Source: Nocardioides conyzicola (GTDB lineage: Bacteria; Actinomycetota; Actinomycetes; Propionibacteriales; Nocardioidaceae). Taken from it: a stretch of DNA of 64,000 nucleotides. The notes below the pieces were generated by a model that did not search any database, was not told where the DNA came from, and was given only the letters and a program-made list of their open reading frames with translations. Of this stretch, positions 25,916-34,680 are shown in pieces. The first letter of the stretch is position 1. Each line of letters opens with the position of its first letter. Both the position numbers and the translations under genes were made by a program. The stretch spans positions 2,636,133 to 2,700,132 of the forward strand of contig NZ_BAABKM010000002.1 in the NCBI RefSeq assembly GCF_039543825.1, read 5' to 3'.

Positions 25916-26572
25916 TCACGCAGGGAGGGTCCGATCGGCATCATCGAGCCCGGGAGCCGACTCCGTGAGGACGTCCTCCCTCAGGCTGCCCTTCCACTCG
26001 AAGAAGCGGTGGTCGGTGGCGGGGCACCGGAAGGTCCCGCCCGCCACCCGTTCCAGGGGTACGCCGGCTCGTCCGACCCAGCCGATCTGTCGGGCGGGGA
26101 CACCTGCGACCAACGCGAAGTCGGGCACGTCGCGCGTCACGACCGCGCCCGCGGCCACCGTCGCCCACCGCCCGATGCTGACGGGGGCGATGCACACCGC
26201 CCGCGCGCCGATCGACGCGCCCTCACCCACGTGGACGCCGACCGGCTCCCAGTCCTCGGCGGACTTCAGCCGGCCGTCCGGGCAGACAGCGCGCGGGAAG
26301 CAGTCGTTGGTGAAGACGACGGCCGGGCCGATGAACGCACCGTTCTCGACGAACGCCGGCTCGTAGACCAGCGCGTGGTTCTGGATCTTGCACCGATCGC
26401 CGATCACCACTCCGGGGCCGATGTACGCGCCGCGGCCGATCACGCAGCTCTCGCCGACGATGGCGTTCTCCCGGATCTGGGCGAGGTGCCACACCACGGT
26501 GTCCGGTCCGACGACGGCGAGTTGGTCGACGTCGGCCGAGGGCTGCACGCGGGGTGGAGGTGTGACGGACAT
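25916..26572 (-). CDS. WbpD/WlbB-like hexapeptide N-acetyltransferase
   Basis: A 218-residue left-handed beta-helix protein. Hexapeptide repeats run from about residue 10 to 165 (VVGPDTVVWH, IGRGAYIGPGVVIGD, VFTNDCFPRA, IGARAVCIAPVSIGRWATVAAGAVV), as in acetyltransferases that act on UDP-3-amino sugars (WbpD-like). The DCFPRA segment matches the conserved TND-PRA region of that group. An extra 35-residue C-terminal tail contains one cysteine. ATG 26572 has GGAGG-type sequence nearby. It probably makes a di-N-acetylated sugar with the aminotransferase at 31371 or 41221 and the Gfo/Idh enzyme at 32508. Confidence 0.85.
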   Translation of the reverse strand: MSVTPPPRVQPSADVDQLAVVGPDTVVWHLAQIRENAIVGESCVIGRGAYIGPGVVIGDRCKIQNHALVYEPAFVENGAFIGPAVVFTNDCFPRAVCPDGRLKSAEDWEPVGVHVGEGASIGARAVCIAPVSIGRWATVAAGAVVTRDVPDFALVAGVPARQIGWVGRAGVPLERVAGGTFRCPATDHRFFEWKGSLREDVLTESAPGLDDADRTLPA

Positions 26573-26627
26573 GGTGCCGATTAGAGAACGCCGGGGCCGG
26601 GCCGATGAGCGGTGGCGTGCACGACTA

Positions 26628-26640
26628 CCCAATAGTCGGG
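26628..26640 (-). promoter_or_regulatory. Variant EPS box upstream of the WbpD-like gene
   Basis: CCCAATAGTCGGG, 55 bp upstream of ATG 26572. The minus strand reads CCCGACTATTGGG. It resembles the 13994 site (shared GACTATYGGGWAG on the minus strand). It partly overlaps the junction with the LCP gene, 5 bp away. Confidence 0.4.
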
Positions 26641-26645
26641 ACGGC

Positions 26646-27728
26646 TCAGCTGACCGTGGCGGGGGTGAGCCGACCCTGGTGCGCGGCGGCCCAGGCCGGG
26701 ACCTCGTCTCCGATCAGCGCTCCCCACAGCGCTCGGGCGGGCCGGCGTGCGGCGTACACGACGCTCTGTCCCCCCTCGGTGCCGAAGCCCGCGACCGGCA
26801 TCGTGAGGTAGGTCAGGTCGGCCGTCGTGAAGCTCCGCATCGAGATCACCAGCGCGACCATGTCCTGGGTCGACCAGTCGCTGTCGACGGACAGGTGCTG
26901 GCTGACGGTGTCGAGGAACCGGTAGAGCATGCGCGGGTCCTTGCGCATCTCCTGGTGCAACGCGTCCTGCATGAGGGTGCGCAGCACGACCTGCTGCCGC
27001 TCGATGCGGCTGAGGTCGCCGAGCGGCAGGCCGTGTCGCTGGGCGACGTAGTCCAGCGCCTGGGCCCCGTCGAGATGGTGCTCCCCGGCTGTCCAGGTGA
27101 CGTCGTGCACCGGGTCGGTGACGGTGTCGGGAACGGTCACGGTGATCCCGCCGACGGAGTCGACCAGGGCCTCGAACCCGGACCAGTCGACGACGGCGAG
27201 GTGGTCGATCCGCACGTTGGTGAGCAGCTCCACGGTGGCGATCGCCAGCGACGGCCCTGCGAACGAGAAGGCGGCGTTGATCTTGGCCATGCCGTAGCCC
27301 GGCACGTTGACCCAGGTGTCCCGCGGGATCGAGACGACCGCCGCCGAGCGTCGGTCGGCGGAGATGTGGAGGATCATCAGCGCGTCGCTGCGCTGGGCCC
27401 CGAGCACCCAGGAGGGTGCCCTCGCGCCACTGCCCGTCGTCGGGACGTCGGAGCGTCGGTCGGTGCCGACGACGAGGATGTTGACCGCATCGCCGGCGGG
27501 ACCCGCAGGTCGGCTCGGTCGGTCCGCGAGGCCCTCGAACACCCCCGGGATCCGGGTGACGTTCGACGAGAGGTGGTGCTCGAGGTAGGCGAGCATCGCG
27601 ACCGGGACCAGCGCCAGCAGCATCAGGCACACCAGCAGGCCGACCAGAGCCTTCCGGACGTTGTGCCGCTCGGTCCGTACGCCGTCGTGCTGGTTCCCCC
27701 TCATGGGCCCATGAAGCGCCGCCCCCAT
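26646..27728 (-). CDS. LytR-CpsA-Psr (LCP) family glycopolymer transferase
   Basis: Attaches lipid-linked glycopolymers to peptidoglycan on the outer face of the membrane. The 360-residue product has a short cytoplasmic N-terminus, one transmembrane helix (about 27-48) and an extracellular LCP domain (about 82-240). Family residues include VVGTDRR, SIPRDTWVNVP, KINAAFSFAG and the arginine-rich pyrophosphate-binding DLSRIERQQ. A C-terminal extension (about 250-360) follows. Start ATG 27728 or 27704; neither has a strong SD. It probably anchors the EPS made by this locus to the wall. Confidence 0.9.
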   Translation of the reverse strand: MGAALHGPMRGNQHDGVRTERHNVRKALVGLLVCLMLLALVPVAMLAYLEHHLSSNVTRIPGVFEGLADRPSRPAGPAGDAVNILVVGTDRRSDVPTTGSGARAPSWVLGAQRSDALMILHISADRRSAAVVSIPRDTWVNVPGYGMAKINAAFSFAGPSLAIATVELLTNVRIDHLAVVDWSGFEALVDSVGGITVTVPDTVTDPVHDVTWTAGEHHLDGAQALDYVAQRHGLPLGDLSRIERQQVVLRTLMQDALHQEMRKDPRMLYRFLDTVSQHLSVDSDWSTQDMVALVISMRSFTTADLTYLTMPVAGFGTEGGQSVVYAARRPARALWGALIGDEVPAWAAAHQGRLTPATVS

Positions 27729-27757
27729 GCCTCGCTGGGCGTCTGCGCCCGCGGATA

Positions 27758-27770
27758 CCCAGGTTGGGGG
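27758..27770 (-). promoter_or_regulatory. EPS box between the LCP and methyltransferase genes
   Basis: Plus strand CCCAGGTTGGGGG. Toward the LCP gene it reads TTGACC, then GGTTCCCCCAACCTGGG (exactly 17 nt), then TATCCG. The box thus fills the -35/-10 spacer of a plausible promoter 23 nt upstream of ATG 27728. The rest of the 153-bp gap shows nothing further. Confidence 0.6.
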
Positions 27771-27881
27771 AACCGGTCAACGAGATCGCGGTAGTCGGGC
27801 CGGCACTCGTCATCCTGGGAGTGCGGGGATCGGACGGGCCGGGGGGTCGGCCGCCGATCCCCGCCCATCAAGGGGGTTCAC

Positions 27882-28568
27882 GTGACGGTTGCATCAGTCG
27901 GGTCCCAGCGCCTTCGCCGGATGCTGGTCGACTCGCCGACCTCGGTAGGTGCGCGGCGGCGCGCGCGGCGCTGGGAGCTGGTCGCCGAGCGGTTCCCCGA
28001 CCTGTCCCGCATGGAGGTCGTCGACCTCGGCGGCACCGCCGAGGCGTGGCGGCGAGCCCCGGTCCGCCCGGCGCGGGTCACGGTGGTGAACCTGTTCGAG
28101 CCCGGAGCGGCCGACGAGTCCTGGATCGTGCCCGTGACCGGCGACGCCTGCGCCGCCAGGGAGGCGCTCAGGACCGCCGGCCAGGGTCAGCGCTACGACC
28201 TGGTCTTCTCGAACTCGCTGATCGAGCACGTCGGCGGGCACGCCCAGCGGGCCGCCCTGGCCGCCGAGGCCAGGGAGCTGGCGCCGCGCCACTGGGTCCA
28301 GACGCCCTACCGCTACTTCCCGGTAGAGCCGCACTGGCTGTTCCCCGGCCTGCAGTTCCTCCCGATGGGCCTGCGCGCACGGGTCGCCGCGGCGTGGCCG
28401 ATGGCGCACACCAAGCCGGGATCCGCCGCGCAGGCCATGTCGGAGGTGCAGTGGACCGAGCTGATCGGCGTCGCGGAGCTCAGGGCCTACTTTCCCGGCT
28501 CGCAGATCCTGCGGGAGCGGGCGTTCGGTGTCACCAAGTCGATCGTCGCCGTCGCGGACGGACCCTAG
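27882..28568 (+). CDS. SAM-dependent methyltransferase-like protein
   Basis: A 228-residue protein with class I methyltransferase features: motif I MEVVDLGGTAEAW (about 44-56), an acidic residue after strand 2 region (NLFEPG) and motif IV-like YDLVFSNSLIEHVGG (about 105-119). The GTG start at 27882 has AGGGGG 6 nt upstream. Its place between the LCP gene and a beta-helix protein suggests sugar or lipid methylation in EPS synthesis, which is inference. It is convergent with the beta-helix gene, 19 bp apart. Confidence 0.8.
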   Translation: MTVASVGSQRLRRMLVDSPTSVGARRRARRWELVAERFPDLSRMEVVDLGGTAEAWRRAPVRPARVTVVNLFEPGAADESWIVPVTGDACAAREALRTAGQGQRYDLVFSNSLIEHVGGHAQRAALAAEARELAPRHWVQTPYRYFPVEPHWLFPGLQFLPMGLRARVAAAWPMAHTKPGSAAQAMSEVQWTELIGVAELRAYFPGSQILRERAFGVTKSIVAVADGP

Positions 28569-28587
28569 GCAGGCCCCGGGGGCTGGG

Positions 28588-29574
28588 TCACTGGCTGCGC
28601 ACCACGCGGCCGTCCTCCCACCGGTTGCCGGTCCACTCGTTGCCGACGCCGCTGCGCCGGAACGACGTCACGGGGCCCCAGACGCCGCACTTGCGGTTGG
28701 TTCCACGCTGGAAGACGTTGTCCTTGACGACGACGTACGACGGGTCGTCACCGTGCGGCTTGTCGGGGTTGTAGCCCGCATGCATGCAGTAGGAGATCCC
28801 GGTCGAGTTCGCGACGAACAGGTTGTGGATCACGCGCACGTGCCTGATCGGGTCGAAGTCACCGAAGAGGGACAGGTCGGCGGTGCAGCCACCGTCGGTG
28901 CTGTTCACCTGAGGGGTGCACGCCAGCCGGTTGTGGCGCAGCACCATCCGGCTGCCGCCGTTCGAGATGAAGGCGTTGTTGTGGTAGCTCTCGCCGGCCG
29001 GGTTGTACTGGGCGTGCAGCCAGGAGCGGATGACGCGGCAGTTGCCGGCGCAGTGGAAGCTGTGCTGGGCGCCGGTCACCTCGACCCTGCGCGCGGTGAT
29101 GTTGTAGCCCCAGATGGCGCCGTCGCTCCACCGGCCGCCGTCAACGGTCGACCGGATCAGGGTCACGGCGCTGTCGCCGCCGTCCGTCGCGTCGACGCGG
29201 GGGAGCAACGAGCGCCGGATCTCGACGCCGGGCGCACGCACCAGGATCGCGTCGCACCGGCGGGTGGCGTCGACGCCGATGATCGTCGTCGGTCGGGTGA
29301 TGGTGCACGACCCGGTGTACGCGCGGAGCTTGAGCCCGGCGGGGACACCGGTGTTGTGCTTGCCGGGCCAGGCAGCCCCGGCCTTGCGGTGCGCGGTCGC
29401 CGGCGCGGCGGCGGGGGCCTGGGCGGCGGCCACCGCGGTGCGCGCCGAGGCCGGAGCCACGGTCAGGGCAGTGGGCAGCACCGTGATGGCAGCGACCGTG
29501 GCGAGTGCCGCGGCGGCCGATCGGCGGATCCGGAAGGTGGGCAGGGGGCGTCGACGGGGGGTCGGATGAGGCAT
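28588..29574 (-). CDS. Secreted right-handed beta-helix protein
   Basis: A 328-residue exported protein. The signal peptide includes RRSAAAALATVAAITVLP with an ASARTA cleavage region. An Ala/Pro-rich linker is followed by a parallel beta-helix domain (about 85-328) rich in Asn and short repeated turns (SYHNNAFISNGGS, LFVANSTGI, NVFQRGTNRKCGVWG) with several cysteines. It is a close paralog of the C-terminal half of 54013-55668. Such folds occur in polysaccharide lyases and carbohydrate-binding proteins; I see no proven catalytic set. ATG 29574 has GAAGAAG upstream. It is divergent from the epimerase operon. Confidence 0.83.
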   Translation of the reverse strand: MPHPTPRRRPLPTFRIRRSAAAALATVAAITVLPTALTVAPASARTAVAAAQAPAAAPATAHRKAGAAWPGKHNTGVPAGLKLRAYTGSCTITRPTTIIGVDATRRCDAILVRAPGVEIRRSLLPRVDATDGGDSAVTLIRSTVDGGRWSDGAIWGYNITARRVEVTGAQHSFHCAGNCRVIRSWLHAQYNPAGESYHNNAFISNGGSRMVLRHNRLACTPQVNSTDGGCTADLSLFGDFDPIRHVRVIHNLFVANSTGISYCMHAGYNPDKPHGDDPSYVVVKDNVFQRGTNRKCGVWGPVTSFRRSGVGNEWTGNRWEDGRVVRSQ

Positions 29575-29652
29575 GGGGGTCTTCTTCACTTCGGGGGGTC
29601 GGTCCTGGGGAGCGTTGCCCCGGCTGTGACCCGCAAACGGCGAAACCCCTCG

Positions 29653-29664
29653 CCAATTTTGGGT
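29653..29664. promoter_or_regulatory. EPS box in the beta-helix/epimerase divergent region
   Basis: CCAATTTTGGGT followed by AACCGG. The minus strand toward the beta-helix gene is CCGGTTACCCAAAATTGG. It sits 79 bp from the beta-helix start and 95 bp from the epimerase GTG. Confidence 0.5.
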
Positions 29665-29758
29665 AACCGGGCGCCGGAGGGGCCTATCGGGCCCACCGGA
29701 CATGGCCATCCTCGACGTGCCCAAGGGGGGCGACACAGCATTCGATCGGGGGTCATTC

Positions 29759-30778
29759 GTGCACGACATCGGCGGCCTGCAGGATTCAAGGGTACTGGTC
29801 ACGGGCGGGGCTGGCTTCATCGGAAGTCACCTGGTCGACGGGCTGCTGGCCGCCGATGTCCGCGAGGTCAGGGTGGTCGACGACTTCGTCAACGGGCGGC
29901 GCGAGAACCTCGCGGACGCGCTCGGGAACCCGCGCACGACCCTGGTCGTGGCCGACGTCCGGGACCGGGCGGCGATGGCCGCCGTCCTGGACGGCGTCGA
30001 CGTGGTCTTCCACCTCGCCTGCCTCGGCGTGCGGCACAGCCTCCACGACCCGATCGAGAACCACTCGGTCAACGCGGAGGGGACACTCGTGCTCCTCCAG
30101 GCGGCTCTCGCAGCCCGGGTCCGCCGCTTCGTCCACGTCAGCTCGAGCGAGGTCTTCGGCACGGCGCAGCGGACCCCGATGGACGAGCTGCACCCGACCT
30201 GGCCCGAGACGGTGTACGGCGGGGCGAAGCTCGCCGGCGAGGCGTACGCGCGGGCGCACTGGCGGACCTACGGACTGCCGGTGGTCGTCGCCCGCCCCTT
30301 CAACACCTACGGACCGCGCAGCCACTTCGAAGGGGACAGCGGCGAGGTGATCCCGCGGACCATCGTGCGCTCGCTCTGCGGAGAGCCCGCGATCGTTTTC
30401 GGCGACGGCGAGCAGACCCGCGACTTCATGCACGTCTCCGACACCGCTCGCGGGCTGATCGCGCTGGCCTCGTGCGAGGCCGCGGTGGGGCGGACGGTCA
30501 ACCTGGGCTCGGGGTCGGAGACCACGATCAACGACCTGGTCACCGCCATCCACTGGTCGGTCGGCCCGGACTCCGGAGGCGTCGAGCGGCTCGAGGAGCG
30601 TCCTGGCGACGTCCGCCGGCTCGTCGTCGACGACACCCTGATGCGGACGTTGACGGGGTTCCGACCGCAGGTCCGGCTCGAGGACGGCATCGCCGAGCTG
30701 GTGTGGTGGTTCGCGACCAGGCCGCAGGCGCCGCAGGAGATGCTCGAGGCGATCGAGGACAGGAACTGGGTCCGATGA
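29759..30778 (+). CDS. NAD-dependent sugar epimerase/dehydratase (SDR family)
   Basis: A 339-residue extended SDR. The NAD-binding motif VLVTGGAGFIGSHL is near the N-terminus, followed by DVRDRAAM. The catalytic YxxxK is in VYGGAKLAGE, with an upstream SSSEVFG serine and RPFNTYGPR. It could be a UDP-glucose/GlcNAc 4-epimerase or 4,6-dehydratase; the sequence does not decide. GTG 29759 with GGGGG 6 nt upstream is preferred over ATG 29702, which has no SD. It heads an overlapping run of sugar genes (ATGA into the next gene). Confidence 0.88.
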   Translation: MHDIGGLQDSRVLVTGGAGFIGSHLVDGLLAADVREVRVVDDFVNGRRENLADALGNPRTTLVVADVRDRAAMAAVLDGVDVVFHLACLGVRHSLHDPIENHSVNAEGTLVLLQAALAARVRRFVHVSSSEVFGTAQRTPMDELHPTWPETVYGGAKLAGEAYARAHWRTYGLPVVVARPFNTYGPRSHFEGDSGEVIPRTIVRSLCGEPAIVFGDGEQTRDFMHVSDTARGLIALASCEAAVGRTVNLGSGSETTINDLVTAIHWSVGPDSGGVERLEERPGDVRRLVVDDTLMRTLTGFRPQVRLEDGIAELVWWFATRPQAPQEMLEAIEDRNWVR

Positions 30779-31374
30779 GAACCACGGTCACCGACGCCGG
30801 CCTGCCCGGCGTCAAGGTCCTCGACCACGAGGTGTTCGAGGACGACCGAGGCTTCTTCTACGAGTCCCACAGCCAGCGCACCCTCCGCGAGCTCGGGATC
30901 GATCTCCGCTTCGTCCAGGACAACCACTCGCGCTCGCGCGGCGGCGTCGTCCGGGGCCTGCACTACCAGGCGCCTCCGAGCGAGCAGTGGCGACTGGTCC
31001 GCTGCCCGGTGGGCGAGATCTTCGACGTCGTGGTGGATCTCGAGGTCACCTCGCCGACCTTCGGACGGTGGCTGGGAGTCACGTTGAGCGCCCAGAACCG
31101 GCGGCAGCTGCTCGTCCCGCCCACCTTCGCCCACGGCTTCGCCGTCGTCTCCGACGTGGCCGAGGTGCAGTACAAGTGCACCCAGCTCCACGACGGCACG
31201 GCCGAACGCGCGCTCCGGTACGACGACCCGCTCCTCGCGATCGCATGGCCCGTCTCCCACCCGCTGACCTCCGTCAAGGACGCGTCGGCACCCACGCTCC
31301 GCGACTACCTCGACGATCCCGACTTCGGGCCGCTCTGGACGGCCCGGACCGAGCCCGCGACGGCCCGCTCATGA
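30775..31374 (+). CDS. dTDP-4-dehydrorhamnose 3,5-epimerase-like protein (RmlC family)
   Basis: A 199-residue cupin of the RmlC family. Motifs are DDRGFFYES, the FVQDNHSRS loop, RGLHYQAPP with the catalytic histidine, GEIFDVVVDL and PPTFAHGFAV. The C-terminal catalytic region contains VQYKCT. rmlA, rmlB and rmlD are not in the window, so the substrate may be another 4-keto sugar made by the preceding SDR enzyme. Start overlaps the SDR stop (ATGA) and the stop overlaps the next ATG. Confidence 0.9.
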   Translation: MRTTVTDAGLPGVKVLDHEVFEDDRGFFYESHSQRTLRELGIDLRFVQDNHSRSRGGVVRGLHYQAPPSEQWRLVRCPVGEIFDVVVDLEVTSPTFGRWLGVTLSAQNRRQLLVPPTFAHGFAVVSDVAEVQYKCTQLHDGTAERALRYDDPLLAIAWPVSHPLTSVKDASAPTLRDYLDDPDFGPLWTARTEPATARS

Positions 31375-32483
31375 TCCCGATCACGAGGCTCACGCTGGGG
31401 GAGGCGGAGGCGGCCGCGGCGGCGGACGCCGTGCGCAGCGGCTGGGTGATGAACGGTCCTCGCACCGCCGAGTTCGAGCGGTTGGTCGCCGAGTACGTCG
31501 GCGCCCGCCACGCCGTCGCCGTCAGCAGCTGCACGACAGGACTGCACCTGGCCCTGCTGGCTGCCGGGGTCGGACCAGGTGACGAGGTCGTCTGCCCGTC
31601 GTTCTCGTTCATCGCGACCGCCAACGCGATCCGCTACACCGGTGCCACCCCGGTGTTCGTCGACATCGACCCGCTGACCTACAACCTCGACCCCGACCTC
31701 GTCGAGGCCGCCATCACGTCTCGCACGAGGGTGATCCTTCCGGTGAGTCAGATCGGGCTGCCCGCAGACCTGCCGGCGTTGACGTCGATCGCCGCCCGGC
31801 ACGGACTGTCCGTGGTGGAGGACGCCGCGCCGTCGCTGGGGGCGGCGATCCACGGCCGGCGCCTCGGCGCGATCTCCGACATCACCTGCTTCTCCTTCGA
31901 CGCGCGCAAGATCCTGACGACCGGCGAGGGGGGAATGGTCACCACCGACGACGACGACGTGGCGGCGCACCTGCGCCTGTTGCGTGCGCACGCCGCGTCG
32001 GTGTCGACGGCCGATCGCGACCGCGCCGCCAGGATCATCCTCGAGACCTACCCCGAGGTCGGGTTCAACTACAAGATGACCGACATCCAGGCCGCCATCG
32101 GCGTCGTGCAGATGGGGCGGGTCGACGAGATCGTCGCCGAGCGCCGACGGCTCGGCCGGCGCTACGACGACCTGCTCGCCGCCGAGGACCGGGTCGCAAC
32201 GCCGTACGCGCCCGTGGGCTTCGAGCACGTCTACCAGTCCTACAACGTCCGGCTGCGCACCTCGCGCAGCCAGGAGGACGTGATGCGCTCGATGCTGGAG
32301 CTCGACGTGGCCACCCGTCGCATCTTCGCGATCCACGACCAGCCGGCGTACCGGGACGTCCCGAGCCATCCCTTGCCGGCGACCGAGGCCGCTGCCGCCA
32401 GCACGATCCTGCTGCCGATGTTCGTCGGGCTGACCGACGACGAGCAGGACCAGGTCGTCGCCGCTCTCTCCAAGTGTCTCTGA
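31371..32483 (+). CDS. DegT/DnrJ/EryC1/StrS-family PLP sugar aminotransferase
   Basis: A 370-residue aminotransferase. It starts MIPITRLTLG and has SSCTTGLHLAL, VCPSFSFIATANAI, VEDAAPSLGA and the PLP lysine in SFDARKILTTGEGG. YKMTDIQAAIG is diagnostic of the family. It converts a keto-nucleotide sugar to an amino sugar; position (C3 or C4) is not certain. It is translationally coupled to the RmlC-like gene and followed 24 bp later by the Gfo/Idh gene. Confidence 0.93.
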   Translation: MIPITRLTLGEAEAAAAADAVRSGWVMNGPRTAEFERLVAEYVGARHAVAVSSCTTGLHLALLAAGVGPGDEVVCPSFSFIATANAIRYTGATPVFVDIDPLTYNLDPDLVEAAITSRTRVILPVSQIGLPADLPALTSIAARHGLSVVEDAAPSLGAAIHGRRLGAISDITCFSFDARKILTTGEGGMVTTDDDDVAAHLRLLRAHAASVSTADRDRAARIILETYPEVGFNYKMTDIQAAIGVVQMGRVDEIVAERRRLGRRYDDLLAAEDRVATPYAPVGFEHVYQSYNVRLRTSRSQEDVMRSMLELDVATRRIFAIHDQPAYRDVPSHPLPATEAAAASTILLPMFVGLTDDEQDQVVAALSKCL

Positions 32484-32507
32484 ACCCCACCCTCCCGGAG
32501 GTTTCGC

Positions 32508-33584
32508 GTGTCCACAGATCGTCTGCGGGTCGCCGTCGTCGGCGCCGGCTACTGGGGCCCCAACCTGGTGCGCAACTTCGCCGCGAGCGACGACTGGGAG
32601 CTCACAGCGGTGTGCGACCTCGACGTCGAACGCGCCCGCCGCGTGACCCAGCAGCTGCCCGACGTCCGGGTCGAGTCCAGCCTCGACGTGCTGCTGGCCG
32701 GCGACGAGGTCGACGCCGTCGCCATCGCGACGCCGGCGCGGTCGCACCACGGCATCACGCTGGCGGCGCTGCGGGCGGGCAAGCACGTCCTGGTCGAGAA
32801 GCCGCTCGCGGACACCTCCGAGCGGGGTCGCGAGATGGTCGCGCTCGCCCGGGAGCGCGGTCTGGTGCTGATGTGCGACCACACCTACTGCTACACACCG
32901 GCCGTCTCGAAGATCCGGGAGCTGGTGGCCGAGGGCGCGCTCGGAGAGATCCTGTTCGTCGACTCGGTGCGGATCAACCTGGGCTTGGTCCAGCCCGACG
33001 TCGACGTGCTCTGGGACCTCGCCCCGCACGACCTCTCGGTCTTCGACTTCGTGCTCCCCGGCGGCCTGCAGCCGCTCGGGGTCGCGGCGCACGGCGCCGA
33101 CCCGCTCGGCGCCGGCAAGTCCTGCGTGGGCTACCTGTCGCTCCCGCTCGCCGGCGGCGCGCTCGCGCACGTCCACGTCAACTGGATGAGCCCGACGAAG
33201 ATCCGGCAGATGGTGATCGGGGGGACCGAGCGCACCCTGGTCTGGGACGACCTCAACCTGGTCCAGCGCGTCAGCGTCTTCGACCGGGGCGTCGACCTGA
33301 TCGACCGTCCGGCCAGCGGTGAGGAGCGGGCCGCGCGGACGGTCGCCTACCGGGTGGGGGACACGTGGTCCCCCGCCCTCGACGAGAAGGAAGCCCTCCG
33401 CTCGATGGTGGAGGAGTTCGCGGCGAGCATCCGGGGGCGCCGGCAGCCGCGCACCGACGGCACCGCCGGGCTGCGCATCCTCGACGTCCTCGAGGCTGCC
33501 GGCCGCAGCCTGCGCCAGTCCGGCGAGCTGCAGCCGCTCGCCCCGAGCGGCTGGCGGCACCCCGCCGTCGCGGTCGCCGGCTAA
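32508..33584 (+). CDS. Gfo/Idh/MocA-family nucleotide-sugar dehydrogenase (WbpB-like)
   Basis: A 358-residue oxidoreductase. The NAD(P)-binding motif VAVVGAGYWGPNLVRNF is at the N-terminus, and the family EKP motif is HVLVEKPLADT. DHTYCYTPAVSKIRELV and WDLAPHDLSVFDF follow in the substrate domain. In WbpB-like pathways this enzyme oxidises C3 of UDP-GlcNAcA before amination and acetylation. GTG start with GGAGG 8 nt upstream. It is the last gene of the 29759-33584 run. Confidence 0.88.
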   Translation: MSTDRLRVAVVGAGYWGPNLVRNFAASDDWELTAVCDLDVERARRVTQQLPDVRVESSLDVLLAGDEVDAVAIATPARSHHGITLAALRAGKHVLVEKPLADTSERGREMVALARERGLVLMCDHTYCYTPAVSKIRELVAEGALGEILFVDSVRINLGLVQPDVDVLWDLAPHDLSVFDFVLPGGLQPLGVAAHGADPLGAGKSCVGYLSLPLAGGALAHVHVNWMSPTKIRQMVIGGTERTLVWDDLNLVQRVSVFDRGVDLIDRPASGEERAARTVAYRVGDTWSPALDEKEALRSMVEEFAASIRGRRQPRTDGTAGLRILDVLEAAGRSLRQSGELQPLAPSGWRHPAVAVAG

Positions 33585-33603
33585 GGCGTGTCTCCCAAGG
33601 CGT

Positions 33604-33616
33604 CCCCAAATTGGGG
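33604..33616. promoter_or_regulatory. EPS box, perfect 13-bp palindrome
   Basis: CCCCAA-A-TTGGGG, the best-formed copy of the set, 119 bp upstream of the glycosyltransferase at 33736. It lies in the 151-bp gap after the Gfo/Idh gene. Confidence 0.65.
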
Positions 33617-33735
33617 CATTGGACCCGCGCTCTCCCGCGGCCGACGGGGCACACGCGCATTCTCGGATCGAGACGCCGTACGGCGTCGGTGGTTGCGGCA
33701 CTCGGCGACGAGAGCCGGTCAAGGAGCAAACGGAC

Positions 33736-34614
33736 ATGGTGACTGAGACCGCAGGTCCCGCTGGGGGTCGGCCCGGGCCGATCGCGAGCGTGGTGATCCC
33801 CGCGCACGACGAAGCGGCGGTGATCGCCCGGACCCTCGCTGCGCTGGCGCGCGGCGTACGGCCGGGCACCTTCGAGGTCGTCGTCGTCTGCAACGGCTGC
33901 TCCGACGACACGGCCGCCGTGGCCCGGGAGAGCGCTCCGCTCGCCCGCGTGATCGAGATCGCCGAGCCGTCGAAGGCCCGGGCGGTCGAGGTGGGCAACC
34001 TCGCCACGTCGGTCTTCCCGCGCGTCCACCTGGACGCCGACGTCGAGCTGACCGGGCAGGACGTCCTCCGGCTGGTCGGCGCGATCGAGCGCGAGGGTCT
34101 GCTGGCGGCCGGCCCCCGGCGGGTGCAGCCGACCGACGGCTGCGCGTGGACGGTCCGCTGGTACTACGGGTTCTGGGAGCAGCTGCCGCGCGTGCGGACG
34201 GGGCTCTTCGGCCGGGGCGCGTTCGCTCTCTCCGCCGAGGGTCAGCGCCGCGTCTCCGCGCAGCCCACGATGCTCAACGACGACCTCGGCGTCGACGAGG
34301 CCTTCGTGGACGGGGAGTACCGGATCGTCGACCAGGCGCTCGTGACCGTCCGACCGCCCCGCACCCTGCGGGACCTCGTACGCCGTCGGGTGCGGGTCGC
34401 GACCGGCAACGCCCAGGCGACGTCGCTCGGGGTGCGGACCCGGGGTGCGGTGCCTCTCTCCGACGTCGGCCGGACCGCGGCCCGCAGCCCGCTGCTGGCC
34501 GCCCAGCTGCCCGTCTTCATCGGAGTCACCCTCGTCGCCCGGATCGGCGCCCGCCGAGCCGTCCGCGCGGGTGACTTCACGAGCTGGCTCAGGGACGAGA
34601 GCTCCCGTGCCTAG
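33736..34614 (+). CDS. Family 2 glycosyltransferase
   Basis: A 292-residue GT-A fold protein. It has the opening motif ASVVIPAHDEAAVIARTL, VVVCNGCSDDTA and a DXD-like metal motif in RVHLDADVEL (about 93-102). The acceptor region is NDDLGVDEAFVDGEYR. Two weak hydrophobic stretches lie in the C-terminus. ATG 33736 has AAGGAG 9 nt upstream. Donor and acceptor are unknown. It may be monocistronic or cotranscribed with the large secreted protein 66 bp downstream. Confidence 0.88.
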   Translation: MVTETAGPAGGRPGPIASVVIPAHDEAAVIARTLAALARGVRPGTFEVVVVCNGCSDDTAAVARESAPLARVIEIAEPSKARAVEVGNLATSVFPRVHLDADVELTGQDVLRLVGAIEREGLLAAGPRRVQPTDGCAWTVRWYYGFWEQLPRVRTGLFGRGAFALSAEGQRRVSAQPTMLNDDLGVDEAFVDGEYRIVDQALVTVRPPRTLRDLVRRRVRVATGNAQATSLGVRTRGAVPLSDVGRTAARSPLLAAQLPVFIGVTLVARIGARRAVRAGDFTSWLRDESSRA

Positions 34615-34680
34615 CGCGTCGGCCCCATCGGATCTCGGGCTCGGACAAGTCGGGGCGCTCAGCCGCCCGAGTGAGGATTC

